From Sva-07 sp964592115 (GTDB taxonomy: Bacteria; Actinomycetota; Acidimicrobiia; Acidimicrobiales; Ilumatobacteraceae), in the NCBI GenBank assembly GCA_964592115.1, contig CAZQCP010000003.1, positions 13,645 to 77,644 of the forward strand: a stretch of DNA of 64,000 bases. Reading direction: 5' to 3'. The notes under the pieces were generated by a model that was not told the DNA's origin, searched no databases, and saw nothing but the letters and a program-made list of their open reading frames with translations. Position 1 is the stretch's first letter. Each line of letters opens with the position of its first letter. Positions 7,246-16,257 of this stretch are shown here, in pieces. A program made the position numbers and the translations under genes.

Positions 7246-9656
7246 TGCGGGCCTCCGTTGGCTGGGTCGTTGCTGGCAGCGGAACGGATCGCGTTCCACA
7301 CGGTGTTCGGGCTGGCGGGCATGGGAACGTCGTGGACGCCGAGGCCCGAGAGGGCATCGACGATGGCGTTCATGACGGTGGGTGCGGCTCCGATGGTGCC
7401 AGCTTCGCCGACGCCCTTGACGCCGAGCGAATTCGTCGGCGAGGGCGTGACGGAATGACCGAGCGTGAGGCTCGGCACATCGCTGGCCGCTGGCACGAGG
7501 TAGTCGGCGAGCGTCGACGTGCGCAGGTTGCCGTCGTCGTCGTAATCGACGCCCTCGTACAGCGCTTGGGCGAGACCCTGGATGATGCCGCCGTGCACCT
7601 GGCCTTCGACGATGAGCGGGTTGACCTGCACGCCGCAGTCGTCGACGGCGACGTACTGCAACACGTCGACGTCGCCGGTCTCCGTGTCGACCTCGACGAC
7701 GCAGATGTGCGTGCCGAACGGCCACGAGAAGTTCGGCGGGTCGTAGGTGACTTGCGCTTCGAGGTTCGGTTCGAGTCCGTCGGGCAGGTTGTGAGCGGTG
7801 AACGCCTCGAAGGCGATCGCCGCCAGTGGCAGCTCCTTGTCCGGCGAGCCGGCGACGCGGAACGTGCCGCCGACGAACTCGAGGTCGTCGACGTTGGCCT
7901 CCATCTGGTGGGCGGCGATCTGCTTGGCCTTGTCGATCACCTTGTCGCACGCCATGCCGACGGCGACACCGCCGACGGGCAGCGACCGCGAGCCGTAGGT
8001 GTCCATGCCGAGCGGGGCGATCGCGGTGTCGGAGTGCAAGACGTCGACGTCCGCCGGGTCGATGCCGAGCTTGTCGGCGACGATCATCGACCATGCGGTC
8101 TCGTGGCCCTGCCCGTGCGGTGACGTGCCGGTGACGACTTGCACCTTGGCGGTCGGCAAGATCCGTACGGTCGCCGCTTCCCATCCGCCGGCGGAGTAGT
8201 TGAGCGAGGCGAGCACTCGCGACGGCGCGAGGCCACACATCTCGAAGTAGCTCGACATGCCGATGCCCAGCCGCTTGGTGGCGCCGTCGACGTTCTGTTC
8301 CTCCTGGCGGGCGCGCAGCCCGGCGTAGTCGACGAGGTCGGCGGCGACCGTCGCCGCGTGGTCGTGATCGCCGGAGTCGTAGACGAGGCCCGTGAACGCT
8401 TCGTACGGGTACTTCTCCTTGGCGATGAAGTTGCGCCGCCGGAGCTCGAGCGGGTCGACGCCGACCTCGCGGGCGAGCGCGTCCATCGCCCGCTCGATGG
8501 CGTAGGTGGCCTCGGGGCGACCGGCGCCGCGGTAGGCGTCGGTCGGCGTCATCGTGGTGAACACGCTCGTGCACGAGAAGTCGTACGCCTTGGGGAGGTC
8601 GTAGACCCCGGCGTACAAGAACGCGCCGAGCAACGGGATGCCCGGCGTGACGAGTTGCAGATAGGCGCCCATGTCGGCGAGCAATCGGATCCGCACGGCC
8701 GTGAGCTTGCCGTTGGCGTCGGCGGCGAGCTCGACGTGTTGGATCTGCCCCCGGCCTTGGATGGTGGCCTGGGTGTTCTCCGAGCGCGTCTCGTTCCAGC
8801 GCACCGGTACGTTGTGCTTGCGGGCGAGGGCGAGACACAGCAGCTCTTCGGCGTACACGTTGAGCTTGGCGCCGAAGCCGCCGCCGACGGCGGGGGCGAC
8901 CACGCGCAGCTGGTGTTCGGGGAAGCCGAGCGTGACCGCGGCCATGATCTTCAAGATGTGCGGAACCTGGGTGGACGAGTAGAGCGTCAGGTCGCCGCCG
9001 AACGGCTGGGGCACGACGACGACCGCTCGTGGTTCCATCGCCATCGGGATCAGGCGCTGCTGGACGTAGCGTTCGCTGACGGTGTGCGCGGCGGCGTCGA
9101 ACGCCCGCTGCACGTCGCCTTCGTTCTCCTCGACGAGGAGGTCCCAGGTGTACGACTTGTTCGTCCCGAGCTCGTCGTGCACGATCACTCGATCGGACAG
9201 CGCGTCCTCCAAGTCGACGACGGCGTCGAGCGGTTCGTAGTCGACGTCGATCGCATCGAGCGCGTCGTGGGCGATCGTGTCGCTCTCGGCGAGCACCGCG
9301 GCCACGCCGTCGCCCGCGAAGTGTGCCGTGCCGACGGCGAGCGGATAGTGGGTCGGGTTCTTCATGTCCTCGGTGACCGGCCAGGCGCACGGCATCGGCG
9401 CCGCCCAGCTCTCGGCGAGGTCAGCGCCCGTGTACACGGCACGCACGCCGGGGATCGCGAGCGCGGCCGAAGCGTCGACCGACACGATGCGGGCGTGCGC
9501 GTACGGGCTGCGGAGCACGGCGAGGTGGAGCGCCCCGGGCACCTTCATGTCGTTGGTGAAGACCGCTTCGCCGGTGAGCAGTACCGGGTCTTCCTTGCGG
9601 AGCAACCGCTGCCCGAGCACCCTCGTGGCGGTCGATGGATCGTCGATGACTGTCAT
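7242..9656 (-). CDS. Molybdenum hydroxylase large subunit (form II CoxL / aldehyde-oxidase-like)
   Basis: An 804-residue molybdopterin-binding catalytic subunit. It starts with the family's RVLGQRLLRKEDP region, contains GGGFGAK and has AYRGAGR at about 374-380. Known family rule: AYxCSFR marks form I carbon monoxide dehydrogenase, whereas AYRGAGR marks form II, whose substrates are mostly undefined aldehydes or heterocycles. CO oxidation is therefore not supported. The start is taken at ATG 9656; ATG 9671 is an alternative. The gene lies between the small subunit (hairpin in the gap) and the FAD subunit (4-bp overlap). Confidence 0.9.
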   Translation of the reverse strand: MTVIDDPSTATRVLGQRLLRKEDPVLLTGEAVFTNDMKVPGALHLAVLRSPYAHARIVSVDASAALAIPGVRAVYTGADLAESWAAPMPCAWPVTEDMKNPTHYPLAVGTAHFAGDGVAAVLAESDTIAHDALDAIDVDYEPLDAVVDLEDALSDRVIVHDELGTNKSYTWDLLVEENEGDVQRAFDAAAHTVSERYVQQRLIPMAMEPRAVVVVPQPFGGDLTLYSSTQVPHILKIMAAVTLGFPEHQLRVVAPAVGGGFGAKLNVYAEELLCLALARKHNVPVRWNETRSENTQATIQGRGQIQHVELAADANGKLTAVRIRLLADMGAYLQLVTPGIPLLGAFLYAGVYDLPKAYDFSCTSVFTTMTPTDAYRGAGRPEATYAIERAMDALAREVGVDPLELRRRNFIAKEKYPYEAFTGLVYDSGDHDHAATVAADLVDYAGLRARQEEQNVDGATKRLGIGMSSYFEMCGLAPSRVLASLNYSAGGWEAATVRILPTAKVQVVTGTSPHGQGHETAWSMIVADKLGIDPADVDVLHSDTAIAPLGMDTYGSRSLPVGGVAVGMACDKVIDKAKQIAAHQMEANVDDLEFVGGTFRVAGSPDKELPLAAIAFEAFTAHNLPDGLEPNLEAQVTYDPPNFSWPFGTHICVVEVDTETGDVDVLQYVAVDDCGVQVNPLIVEGQVHGGIIQGLAQALYEGVDYDDDGNLRTSTLADYLVPAASDVPSLTLGHSVTPSPTNSLGVKGVGEAGTIGAAPTVMNAIVDALSGLGVHDVPMPASPNTVWNAIRSAASNDPANGGPQ

Positions 9657-9692
9657 GTTCTGGACCCCCATCCAGGTGAGACGTTGCAAGAT

Positions 9693-9721
9693 GTCACAGC
9701 GGTGCCAGGCACCGCTGTGAC
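9693..9721. repeat. Perfect hairpin between small and large hydroxylase subunits
   Basis: GTCACAGCGGTGCC and its exact complement are separated by one base (14 + 1 + 14). No T-tract follows. The core GGTGCCAGGCACC resembles the palindromic cores of families A and D. It may act as a REP-like element or tune subunit ratios; only one copy is in the window. Confidence 0.85.
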
Positions 9722-9723
9722 GT

Positions 9724-10188
9724 TCAGCCGCCCGCGCTCGCCGCGGCGAGGACGGACTTCACGATGTTGTGGTAACCGGTGCAGCGGCACAGGTTGCCCT
9801 CGAGGCCCAGGCGGACCTCTGCTTCGGTCGGGTTCGGGTTCTCGTTCAGGAGGCTCGATGCGGCCATCACCATGCCGGGCGTGCAGTACCCGCACTGCAG
9901 GCCGTGGTTCTCCATGAACGCCTGTTGCATCGGGTGCAGCGTGCCGTCGGCGGCGGCCATGCCCTCGATCGTGGTGACGTCGCTGCCATCGGCTTGCACG
10001 GCCAGCACCGTGCAACTCTTGACCGCCTCGCCGTCGAGGTGCAGCGAGCAGGCGCCGCACGACGACGTGTCGCAACCGATGTTGGTGCCGGTCAAGCCGA
10101 CGACCTCACGGATGTAGTGCACGAGCAGCGTGCGTGGCTCGACATCGTGCGTGTGTGCCGTGCCGTTGACTGTGACCGTGATCTCCAC
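9724..10188 (-). CDS. Molybdenum hydroxylase 2Fe-2S (small, CoxS-like) subunit
   Basis: A 154-residue iron-sulfur subunit. The N-terminal plant-type ferredoxin cluster ligands are C39, C44, C47 and C59 (CDTSSCGAC...C); the C-terminal cluster ligands are C99, C102, C134 and C136 (CGYC ... CRC). All eight cysteines are present. The GTG at 10188 is chosen because GGGGGAA lies just upstream and the fold starts at EITVTVNG; longer starts would add an unrelated tail. It is the first gene of the S-L-M set and transfers electrons from the molybdopterin site to the FAD subunit. Confidence 0.92.
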   Translation of the reverse strand: MEITVTVNGTAHTHDVEPRTLLVHYIREVVGLTGTNIGCDTSSCGACSLHLDGEAVKSCTVLAVQADGSDVTTIEGMAAADGTLHPMQQAFMENHGLQCGYCTPGMVMAASSLLNENPNPTEAEVRLGLEGNLCRCTGYHNIVKSVLAAASAGG

Positions 10189-10333
10189 AGTTCCCCCGTT
10201 CCCTGTTGCGATGTGTGGACGTGATGACGATAGACGCCTCGGGTCCATCATGCCCGATGGCGACGGGTGCGTCGACACGCTGCGTCGCGACGGGACCAGG
10301 CAGGCGGCCAACGGCGGTTCGAAGGATCGGGTC

Positions 10334-10762
10334 TCAGCCGAAGATGTCGGCGAGATCGGCGACCGCGAGATACACGAGGAAGCAGATGATCACGCCGCCG
10401 AAGATCGTGTAGTGCCAGCGCTTGGAGTGGTCGGCGCGCCAGAACCGCCGGATGCTGTACGTGATCGACACGACTGCCAACAACCCGATCGCCAGCCCGA
10501 CGTAGGGCCCGACGCCCTTCGCGACGCCGATCGCCGGCAGCACGAACGGAAAGAGGATGTACATGAAGATGCATCGCGCGGCGCTGATCACGAGCGACTT
10601 CTGGAACGCGGAGCGAGCCTCGGCAGCGGTTGCGGTGCGCTCGTCGGGCAGGCGCAGCAGGCGACGCATGAAGCGGTCCGCGGGTGACGAGCTGAGTGGG
10701 CGAGCCGGGCTCTGCTGAGGCTGCGCGGTCTGCAGCGGGGAGTGTTCGGCGGCGGTGCTCAT
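10334..10762 (-). CDS. Small integral membrane protein of unknown function
   Basis: 142 residues: a polar N-terminal third rich in Ser/Pro/Ala, then three hydrophobic segments (about 54-76, 82-102 and 115-138). No family was recognised. Its ATG overlaps the stop of the HAD phosphatase gene (ATGA), so the two are translated together, suggesting a shared role. It lies between two molybdenum hydroxylase loci, but nothing in the sequence ties it to molybdopterin chemistry. Confidence 0.7.
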   Translation of the reverse strand: MSTAAEHSPLQTAQPQQSPARPLSSSPADRFMRRLLRLPDERTATAAEARSAFQKSLVISAARCIFMYILFPFVLPAIGVAKGVGPYVGLAIGLLAVVSITYSIRRFWRADHSKRWHYTIFGGVIICFLVYLAVADLADIFG

Positions 10763-11457
10763 CGGCGCACGGAACGGTACGTCGCCGCGACGGACGCGGC
10801 AACCTGAGCCGGCGAGTCGACGATTGCCGCGGCGCCGGCTTGCGTGAGCTCGTCAGGTGATCCGAATCCCCACGTGACGCCGATGCACGGGATCTGGTTG
10901 AGGCTCGCGCCTTCCACGTCGTGATCGCGGTCGCCGATCATCACCACGTCGTGTCCCTCACCGTCCACACCGCGCGGCGAGACGGCGAGCATGTCGAGCG
11001 CGTACGTGATGACCTCGGCCTTCGTGCGCCGCCCGGTGCCGACCTCGGCCGTCGCTCCGGCCTGGAACGCGAAGTAGTCGGTGAACCCGAAGTGCTCGAC
11101 GATGCGGATGGCCGTGTGCTGCGGCTTGGCGGTGGCGAGTGAGATCGTGTGCCCGGCCGAGCGCAACTCCTCCAGCATGTCGCCGATGCCCGGGTAGACG
11201 GCGTTCTCGAACAGACCGATGTCGTTGTAACGGACGCCGTAGGCCTCGATCACCCGTGCGATGTCGGCGGCCGGCACGCCGAGGGCGGGGAACGTGACCT
11301 CGAAGGGCGGTCCGATCATCGAGCGGATCTGCTCGTCGGTCGGCTCGGGATATCCGCAGGTGCTGAACGCGTGGCGCAGCGAGCGCCCGATCCCGGGCGA
11401 CGAGTCGGAGATCGTGCCGTCGAGGTCGAGCAGAACGTGGCTGGGGGAGGGGTTCAT
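10759..11457 (-). CDS. HAD-superfamily hydrolase, phosphoglycolate phosphatase-like
   Basis: A 232-residue haloacid-dehalogenase-fold phosphatase. Motif I is DLDGT (11-15, with D11 nucleophile and D13 general acid) and motif IV is MIGDRDHDVEGA, with a helical cap between them (subclass IA). Gph/PgmB-type members dephosphorylate small phosphometabolites; specificity cannot be read here. ATG at 11457. The stop overlaps the start of the membrane protein at 10762. A family C inverted repeat separates it from the upstream hydroxylase large-subunit gene. Confidence 0.85.
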   Translation of the reverse strand: MNPSPSHVLLDLDGTISDSSPGIGRSLRHAFSTCGYPEPTDEQIRSMIGPPFEVTFPALGVPAADIARVIEAYGVRYNDIGLFENAVYPGIGDMLEELRSAGHTISLATAKPQHTAIRIVEHFGFTDYFAFQAGATAEVGTGRRTKAEVITYALDMLAVSPRGVDGEGHDVVMIGDRDHDVEGASLNQIPCIGVTWGFGSPDELTQAGAAAIVDSPAQVAASVAATYRSVRR

Positions 11458-11493
11458 GCGATTCCAGGTGGAGGGTCCGTCGGGCGTTCCATC

Positions 11494-11545
11494 CCGATCT
11501 CGGTCGAATTCTTCCCGCCTTTTGGGAAGATTCCTACCGAGATCG
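11494..11545. repeat. Family C inverted repeat, copy 1
   Basis: Outer arms CCGATCTCGGT / ACCGAGATCG enclose an inner stem GAATTCTTCCC / GGGAAGATTCC with a short loop. It lies 5 bp beyond the stop of the second large-subunit gene and could end its transcription. Confidence 0.8.
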
Positions 11546-11550
11546 CCGGA

Positions 11551-13830
11551 TCAGGCGGTGGAGATGGCGCGCCAGACGCGCTCGGCGGTGGCGGGCATGT
11601 CGAGGTGGCGCACCCCGAGGTGGCTGAGGGCGTCGACCACGGCGGACTGCACCGCCGGGGTCGAGCCGATCGTGCCGGATTCGCCGATGCCCTTGGCGCC
11701 GAGCGGGTTGACGAACGTCGGCGTCTCCATGTGCACGACCTCGAAGCTCGGCAGCTCGGCCGCCGAGATCATGCCGTAATCGGCGAGGTTCGACGTGACC
11801 GGGTTGCCGTCGTCGTCGTAGCGCACCTCTTCGAGCAGTGCCTGTGCGGCGCCTTGGGCGATGCCGCCGTGGATCTGTCCGTCGAGCAGCAGCGGGTTGA
11901 GGACGCGGCCGGCGTCGTCGCACGCCACGTGGCGCACGAGGCGCACCTCGCCGGTACCGGTATCGACCTCGACGATCGCGACGTGGGCGCCGAACGGGAA
12001 CGTCGGCTGCTCGGCGGTGAAGCGCGAGGCGACGGTCATCTGGTCGCCCTGGCCTTTGGCGGCGACGGCGACATCGGCCCACGTCTTGGACAGCGCCGGT
12101 GTGCCGGCGACGTGGAAGGCACCGCTCGACGTGTCGAGCACGACGTCGGCCTCCGCGGCCTCGAGCAGCGACGCGGCGACCTTCTTGGCCCGCTCGACGA
12201 GCTCGATCGCCGCCTGGTTGACGGCCGCGCCGCCCTGTTGGAGCGAGCGCGATCCCATCGTGCCGCCGCCTTCGGGGACGAGGTCGGTGTCGCCCCACAC
12301 GAGCGTGATCTTGTCGATCGGGATGCCGGTCTGGTCGCTGGCGATCATCGACCACGCCGTGTCGTGGCCCTGCCCGTGTGGGGAGGTGCCCGTGAACACG
12401 AGCGCGCTGCCGTCGTCTTCGACCTCGATCTTGGCGGCCTCGGTCGGTGGCCCACCGCCACCGGTGATCTCCACGTAGACGCTGACGCCGATGCCGAGCT
12501 GCACGTCGTCGCCCGCCTCGCGGCGCCGCGCCTGCTCGGCGCGCAGCCCGTCGTAACCGGCCGCGGCGAGCGCCTTGTCGAGCGCACTCTCGTAGTCGCC
12601 GACGTCGTACGTCTGCCCGATCGAGGTGGTGTGCTTGTCGAGGAATCTGGGGATCAGGTTGATCCGCCGCACCTCGGCGGGGTCCTTGCCGATCTCGGCG
12701 GCGAACAGGTCCATCGCCCGTTCGATGGCCGCCGTCGCCTCGGGACGGCCGGCGCCGCGATAGGCGACGATCGGGGTGGTGTTGGTGACGATCGAGATCG
12801 CCCGGCACTCGATGTTGGCGATGTCGTACACACCCGATGTCATCGGGCGTGTCATGAACGCGGCGAGGACGGTGCCGACCTCGGCGAACGCGCCGGAGTC
12901 CTGCAGCGCCCGCAGCTGGTAGTGGGTGACCTTGCCGTCGCGTGTGCCGCCGATCGTGACGTACTGGAGCTGGGCGCGCCCGTGACCGAGCGCCATCATC
13001 GACTCGCTGCGGGTCTCGCGCCATGCGACCGGTCGACCGATCTCCTTGGCGAGCCGGCCGAGCAACAACTCCTCGGGGTACGCGCCGATCTTGGCGCCGA
13101 ACCCGCCGCCGACGTCGGGCGTGAGGATGCGCACCTGCGCGTCGTCGAGTCCGTTGGCGGCGACCACCGCGGGCTTGGCCCCTTGGGCGTGCTGGGTCGA
13201 CAGCCACTGGTGGAGTCGTCCGTCGATCCACGCCGCCGCCGCACCGCGCACCTCCATCGGGCACGGAGCGACGCGCTGGTTCATGAAGCGGCCCTCGACG
13301 ACGACCTCGCAGTCGGCGAAGAAGTCCTCGGTGATGTCGGGCATGCCGAGCATCGCCGAGTCGAACACGGCGTTGGAGCCGGCGCCTTCGTAGAGGAGGG
13401 TCTCGGACGTCAGCGCCTCTTCGACATCGACGATCGTGGGCAGGAAGTCGACGTCGACGAACACGGTCTCGGCGGCGTCGACGGCCTGCGAGGGCGTCTC
13501 GGCGACGATCGCCACGACCGGCTCGCCGACGTAGCGCACCTTGTCCGACGCGAGCAGCGTGCGGGCGACCATCGGGTTGAAGCTCGACGGCGAGGGTTCG
13601 AGCGCGAGATCTTCGGCCGTGAAGACGCCGAGCACGCCGGGCATGTCGCGTGCGGCCTCGGTGTCGATCGACAAGATCGTGCCGTGAGCGACGTTGCTGC
13701 GGGCGTAGACGACGTGGGCCGCGCCGGTGAGACGCTCGTCGGTCAGATCGTCGACGTAGACGCCGCCGGTGGTGAGGAACTTCGGGTCTTCCTTGCGCTG
13801 GACGCGCTCTCCGAGAATGCTGCCGGCCAC
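11551..13830 (-). CDS. Second molybdenum hydroxylase large subunit (form II)
   Basis: A 759-residue molybdopterin-binding subunit related to the one at 7242-9656. It opens with SILGERVQRKEDPKF, has GGGFGAK and the form II loop AYRGAGR at about 356-362. No small or FAD subunit gene of its own is adjacent, so it may share the S and M subunits encoded at 6421-10188 or pair with subunits encoded elsewhere. The GTG start at 13830 is preceded by GAAGGGA about 8 nt upstream. Substrate unknown; CO oxidation is not supported by the active-site loop. Confidence 0.88.
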   Translation of the reverse strand: MAGSILGERVQRKEDPKFLTTGGVYVDDLTDERLTGAAHVVYARSNVAHGTILSIDTEAARDMPGVLGVFTAEDLALEPSPSSFNPMVARTLLASDKVRYVGEPVVAIVAETPSQAVDAAETVFVDVDFLPTIVDVEEALTSETLLYEGAGSNAVFDSAMLGMPDITEDFFADCEVVVEGRFMNQRVAPCPMEVRGAAAAWIDGRLHQWLSTQHAQGAKPAVVAANGLDDAQVRILTPDVGGGFGAKIGAYPEELLLGRLAKEIGRPVAWRETRSESMMALGHGRAQLQYVTIGGTRDGKVTHYQLRALQDSGAFAEVGTVLAAFMTRPMTSGVYDIANIECRAISIVTNTTPIVAYRGAGRPEATAAIERAMDLFAAEIGKDPAEVRRINLIPRFLDKHTTSIGQTYDVGDYESALDKALAAAGYDGLRAEQARRREAGDDVQLGIGVSVYVEITGGGGPPTEAAKIEVEDDGSALVFTGTSPHGQGHDTAWSMIASDQTGIPIDKITLVWGDTDLVPEGGGTMGSRSLQQGGAAVNQAAIELVERAKKVAASLLEAAEADVVLDTSSGAFHVAGTPALSKTWADVAVAAKGQGDQMTVASRFTAEQPTFPFGAHVAIVEVDTGTGEVRLVRHVACDDAGRVLNPLLLDGQIHGGIAQGAAQALLEEVRYDDDGNPVTSNLADYGMISAAELPSFEVVHMETPTFVNPLGAKGIGESGTIGSTPAVQSAVVDALSHLGVRHLDMPATAERVWRAISTA

Positions 13831-13912
13831 GGGAGTCCCTTCACGTAGAGATTGGTGCTGTCGAGATGATGCGGGTGATCGGTGCGGGTGATCGTTGCAA
13901 TGGCTGCCGAAC

Positions 13913-14407
13913 CTAGTCGGTGGCCGCAGGCGCGGGCCCAGCCGTGCGGGCCTGGAAGATCCCGGTGACGACGTTGTACGGCCATCCGTCGGGGAGATCT
14001 GCCGGCAGCGGGGGCAGCGGCAAGATCGTGGTGCGTTGGTCACCTTGCTCGACGAACCCGATCTCCTCGCGGGCCGCTTCGCGCACACCGTCGTCGGTCT
14101 CGAGCCGCTCGACCTCGGCGGCGAGCTGACCGTTGACGCGCTGGAGCTCGTCGAGTTCGGCTTGGCGTTGGGCGATGGCGTCGTCCTGGTCCATCCAGGT
14201 GCCGATCGGGAGGATGATCACCGCGGCGGCGATCGCGGCGATCACGAAGAGCACGCCGATGCCGGCGATCAACGCCGCCCGCGAGCGGAGCAGGCGCTTC
14301 TCCTTGGGGATCGGGCTCGTGTAGTCGCCGAGGCGTGAGCGCCCTTCGTCCGACGCCTTGGGCGCGGACGCCGGCCGCGGGATCGACGTCGTCTTCGAGC
14401 GACTCAC
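13913..14407 (-). CDS. Septum formation initiator (DivIC/FtsB family)
   Basis: A 164-residue single-pass membrane protein of the divisome. A basic cytoplasmic N-terminus (to about 45) is followed by one membrane helix (about 46-68), a coiled coil with heptad leucines (about 75-105) and a short extracytoplasmic tail. DivIC/FtsB bridges FtsL and FtsQ/DivIB in septal assembly. In many actinobacteria it directly follows eno; here the two are separated by the sugar cassette (14533-21199). The start is GTG at 14407, preceded by GACACT 7 nt upstream. Confidence 0.85.
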   Translation of the reverse strand: MSRSKTTSIPRPASAPKASDEGRSRLGDYTSPIPKEKRLLRSRAALIAGIGVLFVIAAIAAAVIILPIGTWMDQDDAIAQRQAELDELQRVNGQLAAEVERLETDDGVREAAREEIGFVEQGDQRTTILPLPPLPADLPDGWPYNVVTGIFQARTAGPAPAATD

Positions 14408-14414
14408 GGCGGCC

Positions 14415-14420
14415 AGTGTC
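14415..14420 (-). promoter_or_regulatory. -10 element GACACT, possible leaderless promoter of divIC
   Basis: Reads GACACT on the minus strand, 7 nt before the GTG at 14407. It is the weakest match among the window's TAnnnT-type elements. Confidence 0.35.
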
Positions 14421-14470
14421 GCACTCCGCCGCCCGAGTTCCGTGGCACCCCGGAAGCAATCTGATCAGTC

Positions 14471-14483
14471 CTGGTATGACCGG
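14471..14483 (+). promoter_or_regulatory. GntR/FCD-type operator upstream of the sugar-cassette SDR
   Basis: CTGGTATGACCGG is a near-palindrome matching the TGGTnnGACCA-like sites used by many FCD-type GntR regulators. It covers the expected -35 position of a promoter whose -10 would be TACGTT (14495-14500). Near-identical sites precede the binding-protein gene at 16309. Confidence 0.6.
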
Positions 14484-14532
14484 CAAGACCGTGTTACGTT
14501 CTCGCCAGTCGACGGGTGAGGGTTGGTGAGAG

Positions 14533-15285
14533 TTGGAGGGATCGGGACATGATGCGACCGTCGCCGTGGTGACGGGCGGTGCGGTTGGCATCGGGCGAGC
14601 GATCGTCCGGCGCCTCGCGGCCGACGGGATCACGGTCGTGGTCGGACACCACCGCGTTGCACCTGACATCGTCGACGAGGTGCACGCCGGTGGCGGCACG
14701 GCCATGGCGGTCGCGGTGGACGTCACCGACTCCGCGAGCGTCGAGAACGCGTTCTCGACCGCGATCGACGAGTTCGATCGCGTCGACATCGTGGTCAACA
14801 ACGCGGGCGGCTTGCTCGCCCGGGTCCCGATCGATTCGATGGCCGACGACCATTGGGACGCGGTCGTGGCGCTCAATCTCACGAGCGTGTTCACGTGCAC
14901 GCGCGCCGCGCTTGCCTACCTCCCGGCAGGCGGCCGCGTCGTGAACATCGTCTCGCTCGCTGCGCAAGACGGCGGTGGCGCGGGCGCGACGGCGTACGCC
15001 GCGGCGAAGGCCGGCGTGATCGGATACACCCGCGCCTGCGCCAAGGAGCTCGGTCCGCGCGGGATCACCGTCAACGCGATCGCGCCGGGATTCATCGACC
15101 ACACTCCGTTCCACGCGACGTTCTCGACCGACGACGCCCGCCGAGCTGCAGTCCAACGCACCGCCGTCGGCAGGGCGGGGACGCCAGGCGACGTCGCTGA
15201 CGTGGTGTCGTGGCTCGTCACGCCGGGAAGCGGTTTCGTCACGGGCGCGGTGATCGATCTCAACGGAGGTGCACACTTCTCATGA
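14533..15285 (+). CDS. SDR-family dehydrogenase, probable sugar dehydrogenase of the cassette
   Basis: Classical SDR of 250 residues: TGGAVGIG (14-21) for NAD(P), NNAG (89-92), catalytic S141, Y155 and K159 (YAAAK). The start is TTG at 14533, preceded by GGTGAG; no ATG or GTG lies before the nucleotide-binding strand except GTG codons inside it. The stop overlaps the ATG of the SMP-30 lactonase (ATGA). Next to a sugar ABC transporter and a lactonase, oxidation of an aldose to its lactone is the natural reading (oxidative Weimberg/Dahms-like entry). The exact sugar is inference. Confidence 0.85.
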   Translation: MEGSGHDATVAVVTGGAVGIGRAIVRRLAADGITVVVGHHRVAPDIVDEVHAGGGTAMAVAVDVTDSASVENAFSTAIDEFDRVDIVVNNAGGLLARVPIDSMADDHWDAVVALNLTSVFTCTRAALAYLPAGGRVVNIVSLAAQDGGGAGATAYAAAKAGVIGYTRACAKELGPRGITVNAIAPGFIDHTPFHATFSTDDARRAAVQRTAVGRAGTPGDVADVVSWLVTPGSGFVTGAVIDLNGGAHFS

Positions 15286-16193
15286 CAACCGATCCTGCGA
15301 CAGCCGCTCGCGGCGACGATCCGGCCGGCGGGTACGAGGTGGTGGCCGCGCTCGGTGCGCAGCTCGGCGAGGGCCCGGTGTGGGACGTACGCACGGGTCG
15401 CCTCGTGTGGATCGACATCCTCGGCCGCGCGGTGCACGAGACCGACCCGGAGACGGGACGTACCTCGACGATCGAGGTGCCACTCGACGTCGGCGCGGTG
15501 GTGCCTCGCGCCGCGGGCGGCTTCCTCGCCGCGCTCGAGGACGGCTTCTACGTCGTCGGCGACGGACCCGTGCGGCGGGTCGCCCTCGTCGATCACGCCG
15601 TTTCCGGCGAGTTCCGCTTCAACGACGGAAAGTGCGATCCGGGTGGCCGCTTCTGGGCGGGCACGATCGCGTACGACGAGTCGCCAGGTCGCTCGGCGCT
15701 GTACCTCCTCGACGGTGGCGGCGGCGTCACGACGAAGCTCAGCGGCGTGGCGATCTCCAACGGGCTCGCCTGGAGTGCCGACGCGGCCACGATGTTCTAC
15801 ATCGACACGCCGACACGGCGCATCGACGCGTTCACCTTCGACGTCGCGACAGGTTCGATCGCCGACCGCCGCACGGTGGTGACGATCGAGGACGGGCTCG
15901 GGTGGCCCGACGGCATGACGATCGATGCCGACGGTGGCCTCTGGGTGGCGCTGTGGGGTGGCGGAGCGGTGCACCGCTATGTCGACGGCACGCTCGACGC
16001 GGTGATCGAGTTGCCGGTGAGCCAGCCGACGAGCTGCGCGTTCGGCGGCCCCGACTTCGATGAGCTGTACGTCACGTCGGCGTGGAAGGGCTTCGACGGC
16101 GCGCGGCGGGCAGCCGAGCCGCTGGCGGGCGCGCTGTTCCGCACGCGTCCCGGGGTGCGCGGCCTGGCGCCGCACGTCGCCGCGGCGCCGTGA
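15282..16193 (+). CDS. SMP-30/gluconolactonase-family lactonase
   Basis: A 303-residue six-bladed beta-propeller lactonase that opens aldonolactones. The metal ligands of the family are present: E30 (LGEGPVWD), N160 (ISNGLAWS) and D210 (GWPDGM); substrate-side N114 (FRFNDGKCD) is also kept. It is translationally coupled to the SDR upstream, which would supply its lactone, and is followed at about 115 bp by the sugar transporter genes. A xylono-, arabino- or gluconolactonase are all possible. Confidence 0.9.
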   Translation: MTTDPATAARGDDPAGGYEVVAALGAQLGEGPVWDVRTGRLVWIDILGRAVHETDPETGRTSTIEVPLDVGAVVPRAAGGFLAALEDGFYVVGDGPVRRVALVDHAVSGEFRFNDGKCDPGGRFWAGTIAYDESPGRSALYLLDGGGGVTTKLSGVAISNGLAWSADAATMFYIDTPTRRIDAFTFDVATGSIADRRTVVTIEDGLGWPDGMTIDADGGLWVALWGGGAVHRYVDGTLDAVIELPVSQPTSCAFGGPDFDELYVTSAWKGFDGARRAAEPLAGALFRTRPGVRGLAPHVAAAP

Positions 16194-16224
16194 CATCGCC
16201 GCGCCGTGACATCGACATCGGCAC

Positions 16225-16253
16225 TTGACGGGCGAGCGCCATCCTGTCATTGT
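16225..16253 (+). promoter_or_regulatory. Probable promoter of the sugar transporter operon
   Basis: TTGACG at 16225-16230 and CATTGT at 16248-16253 are 17 bp apart. The operator-like sites at 16258-16281 lie immediately downstream, over the expected start of transcription, which fits repression by a GntR-type regulator. Confidence 0.5.
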
Positions 16254-16257
16254 GGCA

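Noticed and set aside
7242..9656. Carbon monoxide dehydrogenase
   Set aside because: The active-site loop is AYRGAGR (form II), not the AYxCSFR loop of true CO dehydrogenases.
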